From contig NW_017386007.1 in NCBI RefSeq assembly GCF_000237925.1, positions 744,001 to 808,000 of the forward strand: DNA of 64,000 nt, given 5' to 3'. How positions within the stretch are numbered: the first letter of the stretch is position 1; the number at the start of each line of letters is the position of its first letter. The notes under the pieces were generated by a model, which saw nothing but the letters and a program-made list of their open reading frames with translations, was not told the DNA's origin and did not search any database. Both the position numbers and the translations under genes were made by a program. Positions 46,005-58,569 of the stretch are shown here, one piece after another. Origin of the DNA: Schistosoma mansoni. Taxonomy: Eukaryota > Platyhelminthes > Trematoda > Strigeidida > Schistosomatidae.

Positions 46005-49000
46005 CTTATCCCACGGATATCCGTCTCCGGCGGTAAGGTCCTTTGAAGAACGGAGCTAACACGTCAAAAATCCCCCACAAAAAGGCCGTGCGTGACAGGC
46101 CTCAAGCAGTTGTCTCTTGGGCATTGAGGTTACGCTCCTAGGTCGTTAAGACCAACACTAATCCAACTTTTTTTCAGTTCCCTCAAGAAATACCCTTCCA
46201 TGGTGTAGGCAGCCGGGAAGTGATATTAGCCTTCATACCCGTAACTGCATACGAGACCAAGTTGGTCATTTTCAAATCCTTCCTACTGCTAATAACTTTC
46301 TTATCTCCACGACTAACCCTTCCCATGTCCTTTTATCATTTCACACCGCTAGAGCAAACGATTCAAGTACACGGAACGTCATTCCTGGTCTCCTGAAACC
46401 ACGCTCTAAACTACATATAGGAACTTTTAATGTCCGAACATTGTGCCAAATAGGACAACAGGCTTCCCTAGCTAGGACTCTAGAATCTTACACAATCGAT
46501 GTGTGCTGCGTCTCCGAAACGCGCATACAAGATCCGAGTGGTGTTATTCATTTGACCTCACCTAAACAAAATAAAGAACCATCTCGATACACGCTACGTG
46601 TATCTGGAAGCCCTGATGCTACTTCCCATGGCCTCGCTGGAGTAGGTATAGCATTAAGTCCTAGGGCAGAACTAGCTCTTTTAGACTGGATCCCAGTAGA
46701 CAGTCTTCTATGCGCTGTCCGACTAAACGGATCAGTAAGGACCCGGAAAGATAGGGAAACTCGTCGTTGCCTATTTGTTGTCTCTGCCTACTCTCTCACT
46801 GACTGCAGCTCAGACGATATAAAAGATCAGTTTTACAGGAAACTTTCTGACCTTCTCCGAAAAGCTAGGCGTTCTGACGTAGTAATAGTAGCAGTTGACT
46901 TTAATGCTCAAGTAGGTGAACTAAGTGAAAGGGAAAGACACCTGGGTGGATCTTATGGTGTCATGGCGAAAAGAACAGATAATGGCGACCGTCTGTTGCA
47001 GCTGTGCTCAGATAACCGCCTATTTTTTGCAAATACTAACTTTAAGCATAAGGAAAAACATCTTTTGACATGGCGACCCCCGAATTCATCCCAACGTTGG
47101 ACCCAATTAGATCACATCGCTATCAGCCACCGATGGAGGGGCTCGATAGAAGACTGTCGCTCATTCTGGAGCACATGTTTAGACTCAGATCATGCTCAAG
47201 TGCGAGCACGTATCTGTCTGCGACTTACTGGACGTAGGAAAGACACTGCAGGGAAGCCTCTAAGGGTTCTACTTAATGATAAGCAAGCTAAGAATATATT
47301 TCAGGAACAACTGGAAAAACAGTTAGACAGACATGTAAGTTGTGCCCACCCCGAAGCAGTGTGGAATGACATCCGAAAAGCTGTGGAAACAGCAGTGATA
47401 TCCGCCGGTAAGGTAAGCCATAAGGTCAGGGAGAAACAATGGATCTCGGCAGCATCTACCGCACTGATAGATGCTCGAAAACTCATCCCATCTGGCTCTA
47501 AACATAACGAAGAGCGAAGGCTAATAAGAAGCCTACGCAATGATCGTGAACAGTGGTGGGTAGCGAGAGCTTCAGTTTGGGCACCTGGGCAGTATCACAG
47601 CCCTCAAACAAATCGAATGATATTTGTATGGCACATATGTATCTGGTGCTTCCTTGTACCAATATTTATGTGTTTAAATAATAAATAAGCGAAATCAAGA
47701 GAGATGGAAAAGGCAGCGGCAATAGGTAACGGCAGACAGCTATTCAGACTTATTATAGAAACCGGCATTAGGAACCCAACTATTAGCGAAACTATCTCAA
47801 ACAAAGACAGGCATATCATTCATTCTCAATCCAGGAGATTGGATCGATGGGCAGAACACTTTAGGTATCAGTTCAACTGGCCTTCAGCCACACTTCAGTT
47901 ACCCACGATCCCCACTCGTCCTGAATGGCAAATTGATGTAAGTCCTCCAACTCTCTACGAGGTTGAAAAAGCTATAAGAAATCTAAAGCGAGGGAGAGCC
48001 GCAGGCCCTGACAGGTTTACCCCTGAGATTTTTAAGGATGCTGGTCCAGTACTAGCAGCGAGATTGACTGAGGTCTTAGGTAGAATCTGGGAACTGGACG
48101 TAATTCCATCTGACTGGTCCCAATCACTGATTGTGCCAGTCTATAAGAAAGGACAAAAGTCCTCCTGTGACAATCACAGAGGAATCAGTTTGACTAATAT
48201 AGTGTCTAAAATATTAGCTTCAATAATACTAGGTCGCCTAACCAAAGCTCGTGAAGAGCAAACTAGAGAAAACCAGGCTGGTTTTCGACCTGGACGTGGT
48301 TGCATAGGCCAGATATTCACTCTACGTCAGGTCCTAGAACATAGACATACATTCAGACGTCCCACAATAGTAGTATTTATTGACCTTAAGGCGGCATTTG
48401 ACTCCATTGATTGTGAGGTTCTATGGCAGTGTTTGTCAGTGAAAGGAGTACCAAAGAAGTACATTAACCTCATAAAGGCTCTTTACTCGAACACAACTGG
48501 TCGAGTTAAAGCCTATGGCGAACTGTCATCAGAATTGGTTACCTCAAGTGGTGTTCGTCAGGGCTGTCCACTCTCCCCATTCTTGTTTAACTTTGTCGTT
48601 GACATGCTTTTAGAGGTATCACTTTCATCATCTCAATCTCCTGGAGTTGAACTTTTACCAGGAGGCTCACTTGTTGACTTAGAATATGCCGACGACATAG
48701 TTTTATTCGGTGAAGACTCTGACAAAATGCAGTCTTCTGACCGCAATAAGCAACTATGCAGGCATGTTCGGAATGCGATTCTCTCCCTCGAAGTGCAAAA
48801 TGTTACTTCAGGATTGGGTTGCATCGACACCTGAACCAATGATAGGGAGTGAAGTAGTTGAGCGTGTTGATAGCTTCACTTATCTTGGGAGTCTCATCAG
48901 CCCTTGTGGTCTGGTGTATGACGAAATCTCAGCACGGATACAGAAGGCGCGTCTAGCTTTCGCCAACTTGCGCCATTTATGGCGTAGGCGAGATATCCGT

Positions 49001-49761
49001 CTAGCAAAAAAAGGATGGGTTTACTGTGCAGCAGTTCGTTCCGTCCTACTTTATGGCAGTGAAACATGGCCGATAAGAGTAGAGGATATTCGTAGGCTAC
49101 TAGTGTTCGATCATAGGTGTCTTCGAAGTATTGCTCGTATATCCTGGGACCACCGGGTAAGTAATGCAGATGTTAGGAAAGGGGTACTAGGTAAGGATGG
49201 CAAATCGATTGATGAAGTAGTGAAACTTCATTAGTTGAGATGGCTGGGACATGTGTTACGTATGCCCAACCACCGACTTCTACGACGTGCAATGCTTTAT
49301 GGTGTAGGAGCAGGTTGGAAGAAAGCTAGGGGCGGTCAGACCAGAACATGGCATAAATCCATGAAGTCGCTGACAAGTGGGCTGGGCCATTTTGGTAGGT
49401 GTAGACTACGTGGTTGGGATTCGCGAGATGATAGCAATCGATGGTTAGAGACCTTGAATGACATGGCTCAAAATCGTTTGCAATGGCGAAGGTGCATCCA
49501 ACCTTTGTGTTCCACCAAATTCTAATCTTCTGAATTCTTCATGTCCGTATCCTTCTTCTCTTTCCAAATTTATTTCACCGTATTATAATCCTTCGATAAC
49601 ATCTTCAATCCCTTGTCTTTCACATAATACTTATACTCTTACTACTTCTACCACTATGGGATTCGAATCGACAACTGCATCTCTGTGCTAATGTGGTATG
49701 GTAACTCTAACTGATGTACGTACGTACGAAGTTCTACGTTGTAACTGACTGACTGACTGAC
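46005..49761 (+). mobile_element. nearly full-length R2 LINE (RTE-like), broken
   Basis: About 3.75 kb. Leader 46005-46400; endonuclease from LHIGTFNVRTLCQIGQQASL (46411) with CCVSETRIQ, VVSAYSLTDCSSDD, VAVDFNAQVGEL (Gly changed in GDFNAQ) and TQLDHIAISHRWR. Pre-RT to about 47566; then from 47704 MEKAAAIGNGRQLFRLI, RT motifs NHRGISLTNIVSKI, FIDLKAAFDSIDCEVLW, SSGVRQGCPLSPFLFNF and LEYADDIVLFGED. The C-terminal domain has HLWRRRDIRLAKKGW and LLYGSETWPIRVEDI. Frame loss near 48710-48830, a stop at 49232-49234 and a short insertion (47569-47689) make it non-autonomous. It ends in (TGAC)n. The protein would nick target DNA and copy LINE RNA in place. Confidence 0.88.
47569..47689 (+). mobile_element. 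short element S inserted in the R2 LINE
   Basis: About 120 bp from GCTTCAGTTTGGGCACCTGG to TTTATGTGTTTAAATAATAA. It interrupts the LINE frame between WWVARA and REMEKAAA. Its first 30 bp recur at 59989-60018 and its last 50 bp at 34885-34935, so it is a repeat family. Class unknown; small non-autonomous element. Confidence 0.6.
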
Positions 49762-49772
49762 AATTCTACATT

Positions 49773-49882
49773 AGGACGAAACGGCCTTCCAGTTTTTCCA
49801 GGTTTTCCATGGTGGTCTAGCTTCAATTGACTCACGCTTTCAACTATGAAAAATATTAAATCTCCACAAAACCCCTTCTGAT
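49773..49882 (+). mobile_element. 5'-truncated SINE type B with 11-bp target duplication
   Basis: Begins inside the hammerhead (AGGACGAAACGG), keeps the tail and ends CCCCTTCTGAT. AATTCTACATT flanks both sides (49762-49772, 49883-49893), showing LINE-type insertion immediately after the R2 tail. Confidence 0.8.
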
Positions 49883-50280
49883 AATTCTACATTCAACGAT
49901 GATGGAATCGTCTAGCAGAACTAACTTTATTGCCATCAAATTCAAGTGTGAAGATGTGAATTTTTACACATCCAATCAAAACAGTTTGTGCTACTTAGAT
50001 TTTAACTAAACAAATCAAAATAATACACCACTAACAATCAATTCGTAGACTATTACAAGCAACAAAATGTTTGTTCATGGAAACGTGACCACAAATAAAC
50101 TAATCACTTAGTTTGCAATATCAATAGGGAGGGGTCAATAATTTCAACCAATATTAGCCTACATACATCAATAGCTAGAAGTATATCACATAACGCTGAG
50201 TTCATCTTCCACGATGATTCGTTAACAATGATCATATGATTTGATGAATTTTGATCGTCTTAATGGTCAATTTAAATCAT

Positions 50281-50324
50281 CCAATCAGAAAGAAACAAGC
50301 AAACACTCAGAAAGTCTATATAAA
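50281..50324 (+). promoter_or_regulatory. CCAAT and TATA boxes of the host gene
   Basis: CCAAT at 50281-50285 and TATATAAA at 50317-50324, 43 bp ahead of the start codon (50367). Spacing suggests transcription starting near 50345-50350 with a very short 5' UTR. Confidence 0.65.
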
Positions 50325-50366
50325 CTCGACGAGTTCTAACAGCAACTATTAACCTTTTTCAACAAG

Positions 50367-53300
50367 ATGATGAGGTGAGTGTTGACTGTACAGTTAAGGT
50401 TATTGAATGCATTATATGAATTTTAATTTGTTTCGATGAAATAAGGCCATTTTATCATCTGAACCACTTTAGATATACGTTTTCGTCTGGTCAGTGGATA
50501 CTCGTCTATTTGGTTGTCAGCTTGACTCTTAAGTTCTTCAATTGTCAACATACTTGTGAGGAAATTGATTCGCTTAAAAAAGGGAAAGTAGTGTTTGAAG
50601 GTGATTCACATGCATATGTAAGTTACCAGTCAGATTCCAACATACACATTCAGTCTCAGTATTATCATTATTCCCAGATTATTAGGATTAATCAGCCGTC
50701 TCCAATTGTCGATTACGAATTTGAGGAATTTACTACTACTCAGGTGAGTGAACTAAATTTTGCAATGGAGATACTAATCGATATGTTTGCATATTTTCAG
50801 AAAATTATTCCAAAATTCCCTTTCATATTTTACGGCTCTGATGTCACTATATTCGACATTGGCAGATATAGTAAGAGAATCATTTACTTTGAACTCAAAT
50901 ATTTACTGAGTTTTGTTTATTCCCATTTCATTTCACGAATGAAAGTTGCTTTAATTTCTTCAGAAAATCACTTTCATGCTTTTTTGTAACATTCAAAACT
51001 TCTACCGATATCTTATTTTGTTGATGTTGTGAATAGTTTTGAGGCCTTACAGCAAACGTGTTACGGTTTATGCATTTGATTTTAGTCTCCAGTTAATTTC
51101 AAAGCTTTTCATTAATTCACTGCAGATTATCAATCAAATTGCATGTTTTCATTCGATAAACGCAGGTATAACATTCAAGAACGGATTAAAGGAATTAGGA
51201 TCAATTGACAGTTTTTCACGTCTCCTTATTTTTCATGAATATGAAATTTTGAATGAGAGTAAGTTCTTCTATTATTCAATGATATTTTGTTTTGCTTTTT
51301 AATTCTGATTTTTATTCTGCATAAATGATTCAGTACTGAGGTTGATTATTCTGTAAGAGCTGGCCAGTATATAGTGATCATTTTGTTTGTGTGATTTCAT
51401 GACCTAAATTGTGTTCACAATGCGTATTGATTACTGTCCAGCCAAAATGTTAAATAAAACACTGATTTACTTTAAAATGGTTGCAAATTGATTGAGTAGA
51501 AACGATAAGTCTGTTGATGTAATTGCTAAAGTGGAAATTCCTAACCCTTCAGTCTGTTTAAACTACTATAAAACAGATTTCTCATTAATATGACACTGCT
51601 TGGTAGATTCAATGAATCAAACTGATCACAGCTACAACAATAAACGATGTTGTGCGAGAAATCAGTTTGCATTATTGAAGCATATGAACTTTCAGATTGT
51701 ATTTGATATCCTCCATTTTTTTCTGTCACTTGCTTAGTTCTTTAAAGTTTAATGTCTCTAAGTGATTGTCAGTAGACTGTTGGATATTCAACGATTTCAT
51801 GATTATCATACTCATTTGATCATGCAATTCGAACTCATGCCCTTCTTGAAACATCGAATCAACGAACGACCATGAATAGTCTGTTGATACATCATGGTTG
51901 ATTCCAACCAGAACACCTAGAATATCAAAATGAAGTTCATTGATTTTGTTCAGTTATTGGAATTAATGACACTTGAGTAGCATTTCTGCGTAAAAATGAG
52001 TTCAGTTGAGGGAACACAGTTTGATTGGAATAACAGAATCTCATGGAAATCACTTTATGTGTGTATGTTTGGGTTGATATTAACGGACTCCTAATTAACT
52101 AAAAGCTTAAGAAGTAAAATATTCTTCTCAGTTGATTGAATTGAAACATTCATTATATCGTTGAAATAATAATAATAAGGGCTCTTGAAAGTTCCATTTA
52201 ATTGGACCGGTTCACCTGAAACTGGGAAGGAAGATGATAACTCGTGTTCAAACTCATTTTGTGTTGGAATGTATGTTTATTGGAAGAAGCGGATATTCAT
52301 CATAAACATATACAAACACAATTTTCTTTTTACTTTCATTATTTCAGAGAACTTATTCGCTCATAGATTCTCTTTCCAAATAAGAGGTGATAGTTTAAGT
52401 AAGCGAACTATAAAATGATTGATTGATCACATGTGAGATATGAACACTTACACCATCATTCATTGTAATTGCTCACATTTTCTTCTGTTCAGTTTGCGTA
52501 ATTGGATTCTATTCAAAAACCGACAGAAGTAATAAAGCGTAACCATCCTGTAAAATAAGGGGGAAACTAAATGTAGAATGTGCTGATCGTTTGAACATCG
52601 TGTTTGAAACTCAAAGAACAGTCGATATAAGCAGATAAACGAATGCAGAGATACATTTTCATCAAGAGACTTCAGTGGAACTTGATAAGAAGTCTGTATG
52701 CCAAAGAAAGTAAACTTGTGTTACTCACTACATGGTCATTCTTAAATGTTATCCATTGGAATTATGAAACCACTAAAACGAATAATGTGCAGCTATTGGT
52801 TTTTTCATCCTTAACAAACAGTGATATACCAATGTGTTGCCTAAGCAATTAAGTTATGAAGTTCATTTTGTAAACGAAATCTCCACAGCTCATGTCATGC
52901 GTATTAATAGTTGATTGTTTCAACGGTAGTTGTAGAGAATATTGCGTCAATGTGAATACATATTTAACTGTCAGATCTAATAAGAATCTTAATGATTTAT
53001 TGTTTCAACATGAAGATGAGGATGTAATAAAGCGTCGGAAACTAAGCATCTGATATTCATTTCGTAGGTTGCATGCTTGTTTCATTTACACAACATTCAC
53101 TAGATTATATTTAATAAGGAATTCGACTGAAGAAAACATTTGAGATAATACGGTAAATATCTGCTTAAATATGATCACTCTGTCAGTAGGCACATACAGT
53201 GTCACATTTAACAATAACGTGATCATCATGAACTCCTCAAATTCTAAATTTCGATAATCTTTTGTTTACAGAACGTACATTCAAGATAACTCATCTGATA

Positions 53301-56300
53301 CTTCCGAATGGGAAGATATCTGTGTATTTTGATAACGTAAGTAGCACAATTGAATGGCAATATAGTTTTATTTCAGGTACTTCAGTTTATTCTACTAATT
53401 CGTTCATATTAATACTGTCGAATACAACAAGATACGATTGGAAGAAATCACCACTTTGTAATGTACACACTGACTATATGACACTATTGTTATTACCTTA
53501 CTGACACACTTTATTTTCGGTTTTGTTTAAATTACTGAGTTATAAGAAGTGATGTGATATCTGAGGAAATACTTATGTCTTTGCACCAATTTAAGACAAA
53601 CAGTGTATGTTAGAGTACTGTACGGGGATAGTCATATTCTGTGAAGCTTTTCTACGTGTTTCAAAGATCAGCTGTTTGAAAAGTTCACAGTTAATATTGT
53701 GTGAATTATTGCTAATATCTTGATCGTTTCACTGCGTGCAACTACTTCAATGTGAATAGTAAGTAACCCACCCATTTGCAATAGAACAGATGATGGATAA
53801 CTAGAATCGGTTTTGCTTATTACAAGGTAATGAGGACATATTGTGAGAATAATTCTCAAGGGAAATGAACAGTAATGGATGGAAGTGAACACATCGACAC
53901 AATTCCACCAAATGATAACAAGTTGATGTGCAGTAACATTTCAGTTATTCACAATCACATTTCTACCAACGGACGTGGACATTCATCTAACAATGTATCG
54001 CGTCATTCCATGATAGATATATCATTTATCTAATTTCACTGAAGTTGACAAGTGGAAGGAGTCAGAATATTTTTGTGGACTAGATGGAGCACAAGAGACT
54101 GATCAATTGCAGTCCCGAAAATCAATGGGAAGATTCAAACGAACAATACCAAGTGAATTCAGATGGAGCATAGTTCTAAGGGAATTTAGGAGATCAGTAT
54201 CCTTGCTGTAAGTGTGACTAGTTGTCTTTGTATAAGATAATGCGATTGATGACACATCGCTTCAACGGCTATTTGGTTTTGATATAGGTGGTTGTATGTC
54301 GACAGACCTTGACTCAGAATTCCATTACTTCTTTTCAGGTAACTGGCGAATACGAAGAACATCGCATACGATCGCGATTAACCGGTTCATTAGCGTGTGA
54401 AGGAGGTAACGATTGATATTTTTAATATGATTTACACTGACCTACATGAACAATCATCTGTTTGTCAAATGTTTCCTTCTATTTGTACCTGATTATCATT
54501 ATGTCAACACAGAAAATTGACTGTAATCTATCATAGTGATCTAATATATCTTTCTTACAGTCCACATCAATCAGTTGTTTCGTGTGTCAAATAAATTGGT
54601 CAAAGTGTCATTGAAGTTTTGAAGAAAATTGTTTGAAATAAAATCAGAATACTTTTTGAAAACTCACTGGTCAAACGTGACTGTTTATTGAAAATTCAAC
54701 TTGAGTTAGGAGTTTACACATCTTGAAGCAAAACTGTAGTATCACTTGTGATAAAGTCATAGTGAGAACCCATTGTGAAGAAGCCTTGTGTTTGTGATTC
54801 GGCCTTTCGATCTGTTGGACACTGAAATTATCTGAATTGAAATCAAGTATGTGTGTCTTCATTTAAACGACCGTCGTGCATGTTGTTGTGATGAAATCGT
54901 AATGGTGTTGGTACGTTTTTCTGTGCGAAATTCCATCAACAATGAATTTCATGATCCACGTCTTTCTAACCTGATATACAGTGTAATATAACTATAGTGT
55001 GCAGATATCTTCTTGAAGAAAGTGCGAATGGATATTTGGAAATGTCTTTTACATATGTTTAACCATTGACTGATCCAGACAGGGATATATGAACGAGGAA
55101 ATTAAGCAGACAATATATCTACTCATTTATTGATTCACTCACCATTCTACCAGTCAAGCCTGCAGTCCTCACTGATATCACTACTCTATGCAAAAGAAAG
55201 TTTATTTTGTCAAACAGATCTGATAGTTGTCTTAAACAATGCTCAATCGTCATACTACACTGACATGATTGTATGTTGTTGTAAGATGAAGCTGAGTTTC
55301 AAGACATGTATTCAGTGTAAATGAATAGGTTGGATGCCGTGTTTTGTGATTGAATATGATCAAATGCATCACCTATTTGGTCAGGAGGTATATGATGATC
55401 GGTTTAAATGTATTGCTGAGAATTTTCACAGTAATGTTCAATGTTAACCATTCGTGAAATAATGTGTGACCGGTGAAACATATTTTTCAGGAGGATTCAC
55501 ACTGACATCCTTACAAAGTAAATCAGAAATTGAACGATGTGATTTTTCATTTACTGGTTGAACATTGTTTACTTTCGGAAGCAGAAGGTGATGTAAAGCA
55601 TAGTTCGTGAGGATGTTGTTTGACCGTCACTGTATCTGTGATCAGAAATTAAACAGTTTCTTATTTTGTTCGCTCCTTAATCGAGCAAACAGCTTGTTAT
55701 ACTGAAAATGGAAATCGATATTTTATGTGTTTTCTTCTGTACATTTTGTTACACAAGTTCACAGAGTCGTTGACATATTTGTTGGTGAAATTTGGATGAA
55801 AAGTGGAACATTAGTGGAGTTTGAAGTTTCCGGTGGTATGTTTAACCATATTTTATCAGAGTTGACTATTCTCACACTTGAATGCATCACTTGTGTTTCA
55901 TATGGTTGATATCCAACCATCAGTTTCAACTGACGTTTCACTATACTTCGATTTGCTGTTGAGTATTTAAAAAACAATTAAGGAAACATTTTAAACTACC
56001 AAAGTAGTCCTCACTTCGATGAAATTCACTTAAACACAATCGCATGAAACGATAGATGAGATGATATAAGTTAGTTAGTTGATTGTGCATTGACTTGGAA
56101 GTGTCCATTGTTTTTTCATTTGGTACATGCAATATCAAATTTTTCCGAGGTATTGAAATCGCAGAAACACTTCATGAAGATATAATTACCTTGAAGACAA
56201 TTGCATCATTCCTAAAATCTCTACTTTATCCTACTGAACCGATAAATTGAAGGTATAGACAAGTCACGTGTCCAGATTTCGATTTATCATAGTCAGTAGA

Positions 56301-58035
56301 TATTTGTACAGTATCAAAAATACTGACGATTTTCATAGTACGACAATGTTTCCTTTTTCATGAATATGTACAATGAGTAACCACATGCACTTTTCAGGTG
56401 ATCATGTGTTAGACTACTGAAATAACATTTCAACAATTGAGAGAATCATTCCATAATTTAATGTTCAGATTGACTTCAATAATCACAGGATAAAATATTG
56501 TTTACTATCGAAGAGATTTCATGATCCAACCGGTCAAAACTCGTCGTTAAAGACATTCAACGTAGTTTTATTCAATCAAAACATATTGCCGTGAAATGTG
56601 AATGATAATGGAAGTGTACTGAATTTCTCATTGTGTAATGTGATGACAAATTCCCAGTGAATGAAATAGTCATTCAAATCCGAAATCACCATTGTATCAT
56701 TGAGTTATAGTTATATATTTTGTTATTCACTTATCTTCTGTTTGATAACTTGAAATACAATCACCGTGTTCCTTTCATTGAAGATTGTCCAAAACACAAT
56801 ACGACTAAAACATGTGAAGACTCCAAAACATCGAATAGAAAGTGCATGTGGTATGAAAATGCCAGTATGTGCATTGTCAGCACTGATAAGGATATTGATG
56901 ACTTCAAAGTAAATAGTTGCCAGATTGAAGTAAGTAATTGGTAGACATAACAGGTTGATTTTAATATCACCACAATCCACATTGTAAATCTATTTATTAG
57001 GGAGAGCATTTTATTGCTACGAATAAGTAGTGATTTGTATAGTTCCCTTAGTGCATAAATCAATGCATTGTATAGTCTGACGATATTTAATGAGACATGA
57101 GTACAATGCTTTGTTTCCATGTGGACATTCAACAATGAATGAAAGCGTTGTTTAACACCACTAATGCCTGGAAACATGTTAATTTTCAAGCTCATAGAAT
57201 GTGTAGTGGTTCCCAATGTCGAATATGAAGCCTCCTACCTGTGTAACTTGTTACAAAATATCAATGAAATCAGTTTGACTGAGGAAGTGGATAATGAGTA
57301 AAAGCTCGTAGACTCCCGATGTTGATGTTCAAAACAAGTATTTCTGATTCCTTGTTAAGAAATATGTATCCTGTATGGATTGTTTCAACGAAGCCGTCAT
57401 TTATGTTGTTACTTAGATCGCGACAGGCTTTTGCGTGTTCCAGTTGCATTTGGTACCGTAATCCACAATTCCGATAGGGTTGTGATGATTCAAGAGATAT
57501 GTCTAGATGTAGTTTATAATGGAAATATGGTGATAGTCTATAAATGTAGATAGTAGATATTTTATAGTTCATTTATTATCATGACAACAGACAATTGAGA
57601 ATGAAAGACGTATGTTGTACTATGAGGATAATGTGTACTTATCACATTGACTTTCAAATCGGTAGCAGATATTCTAAATCATTATTCATTGTGATCGTAT
57701 TGTGCAACAATGTAAGTTATGTAATTATTTGTTGGATTCACTTCTGTCATCAATACTGATGATGAATTATTTGATTAATATTTGGTATTTAGTAATATTG
57801 CCACTGATTCGTTCTTCAGAATAGCTCGAATGTCAATGTTTCGACCACATCAATCCTTGTGGAAGGAGCTGGAACAACTCCAGAGATAAGTGAATCTGAC
57901 AATGGTCATGGGAAATCATATAATTCCTTACGCATTGTCATACCTGTAGTTATCTGTTTCTTGGTTGTGTGCAGTGGCTGTGTCATAGGCCTATGGTTGT
58001 ACAGGAAAAACAAATGTATGCAATGGCTTTCATAA
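50367..58035 (+). CDS. CP391S-like egg/surface protein (PLXDC-like, PSI domain, one TM), ten-exon model
   Basis: Predicted exons: 50367-50374, 50473-50743, 50801-50870, 51166-51258, 52348-52386, 53272-53336, 54339-54405, 55767-55835, 56784-56929, 57820-58035. All junction phases agree, giving about 347 residues. Exon 1 is ATGATGAG before GTGAGT. Exons 1-2 encode a signal peptide (hydrophobic WILVYLVVSLTLKFF). FPFIFYGSDVTIFDIGRYSI resembles the FPFYG entry of PLXDC/TEM7 and CP391S proteins; KITHLILPNGKISVYFDN and WMKSGTLVEFEVS follow the same plan. Exon 9 is a PSI-like module: DCPKHNTTKTCED ... KCMWYENASMC ... NSC. Exon 10 has the TM helix (IVIPVVICFLVVCSGCVIGL) and a 10-12-residue tail. Several N-X-S/T sites. 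A type I membrane or egg-surface role is inferred. The CP391S name is from recall. Exon 8 acceptor and an extra 27-nt exon (55491-55517) are uncertain. Confidence 0.72.
52348..52386 (+). other. 39-nt symmetric micro-exon of the host gene
   Basis: Acceptor TTATTTCAG, exon AGAACTTATTCGCTC..., donor GTGATAG (weak). It starts in phase 1 and ends in phase 1, adding 13 residues (about NLFAHRFSFQIR plus junctions) and leaving the frame unchanged if skipped. The inverted paralogue keeps the same splice sites and an open frame (63420-63458), which supports it as coding. Confidence 0.65.
54087..54170 (+). mobile_element. SmAlpha-like (type A) 3' fragment in an intron
   Basis: GAGACTGATCAATTGCAGTC and CAATGGGAAGATTCAAACGA: only the 3' part of the unit, within intron 6. 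Confidence 0.7.
55491..55517 (+). other. candidate 27-nt micro-exon
   Basis: Lies between TATTTTTCAG and GTAAAT. Phase 1 to phase 1, open in frame (GFTLTSLQ), so it could be added between exons 7 and 8 without disturbing the model. No second copy to support it. Confidence 0.3.
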
Positions 58036-58123
58036 ACGACTTATCGCTTGTTTTCATCATGCTGACTTTGTTGTCTTCATTTTGTAGTTTCTTAAAAATA
58101 CTTTGTATTTTGTTAATCATTTT

Positions 58124-58129
58124 AATAAA
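58124..58129 (+). terminator. poly(A) signal of the host gene
   Basis: AATAAA 89 bp after the stop codon, in an AT-rich 3' UTR. Confidence 0.6.
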
Positions 58130-58259
58130 TTGGAGAATTTTTCGTTGAACTACGTACCACTTTCATGGTTGTTCACATAGTAACTGATGTAACCTTGTTG
58201 GTGAAACATAAATTATGGTTTGTATTGTTCATGCGATTGTTTTCATTCAATAAAAACTT

Positions 58260-58320
58260 GTAGTAGTAGTAGTAGTAGTGGTAGTAGTGGTAGTAGTAGT
58301 AGTAATAATAATAATAATGG
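58260..58320. repeat. (TAG)n/(TAA)n microsatellite
   Basis: Run of GTAGTAGTAG units with GTGGTAG variants, then AATAATAATAATAATGG. Confidence 0.9.
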
Positions 58321-58569
58321 AACTTCCGATGATCTAATTTGATTTTTATCCACGATTTTGAAAGAAACTTTCGACATGTAAGACCGATTTTATACCTCTG
58401 TTGGTTCATTCCGCAATTTGATTGTTGATATAGGCAGTATACCGTCAATTATTTCATTCAGAACTTTGTCTTTGGAAAGGCACAAAGTAGACTTGCTTCC
58501 ATTATCTTTCAAGGAATATTTAGATACTTTGGTTAAACATTTCATGGCTGCTTGTGTTGAGTTCATGAA

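Noticed and set aside
46441-48834. Host genes from the two long frames
   Set aside because: They are the endonuclease and RT of the R2 LINE, as shown by the SETRIQ, AFDSID and YADD motifs and the tail.
52185-52273. Open frame encoding VPFNWTGSPETGKEDDNS ahead of the micro-exon, considered as an extra exon
   Set aside because: No polypyrimidine tract before it, and its exit phase does not fit the next exon. It diverges between the two copies at the intron rate, and the only good donor (GTATGT) is GCATGT in the copy.
54590-54640. Possible exon after TTTCTTACAG (HINQLFRVSNKL)
   Set aside because: Open for only about 18 codons and lacks a usable donor in phase.
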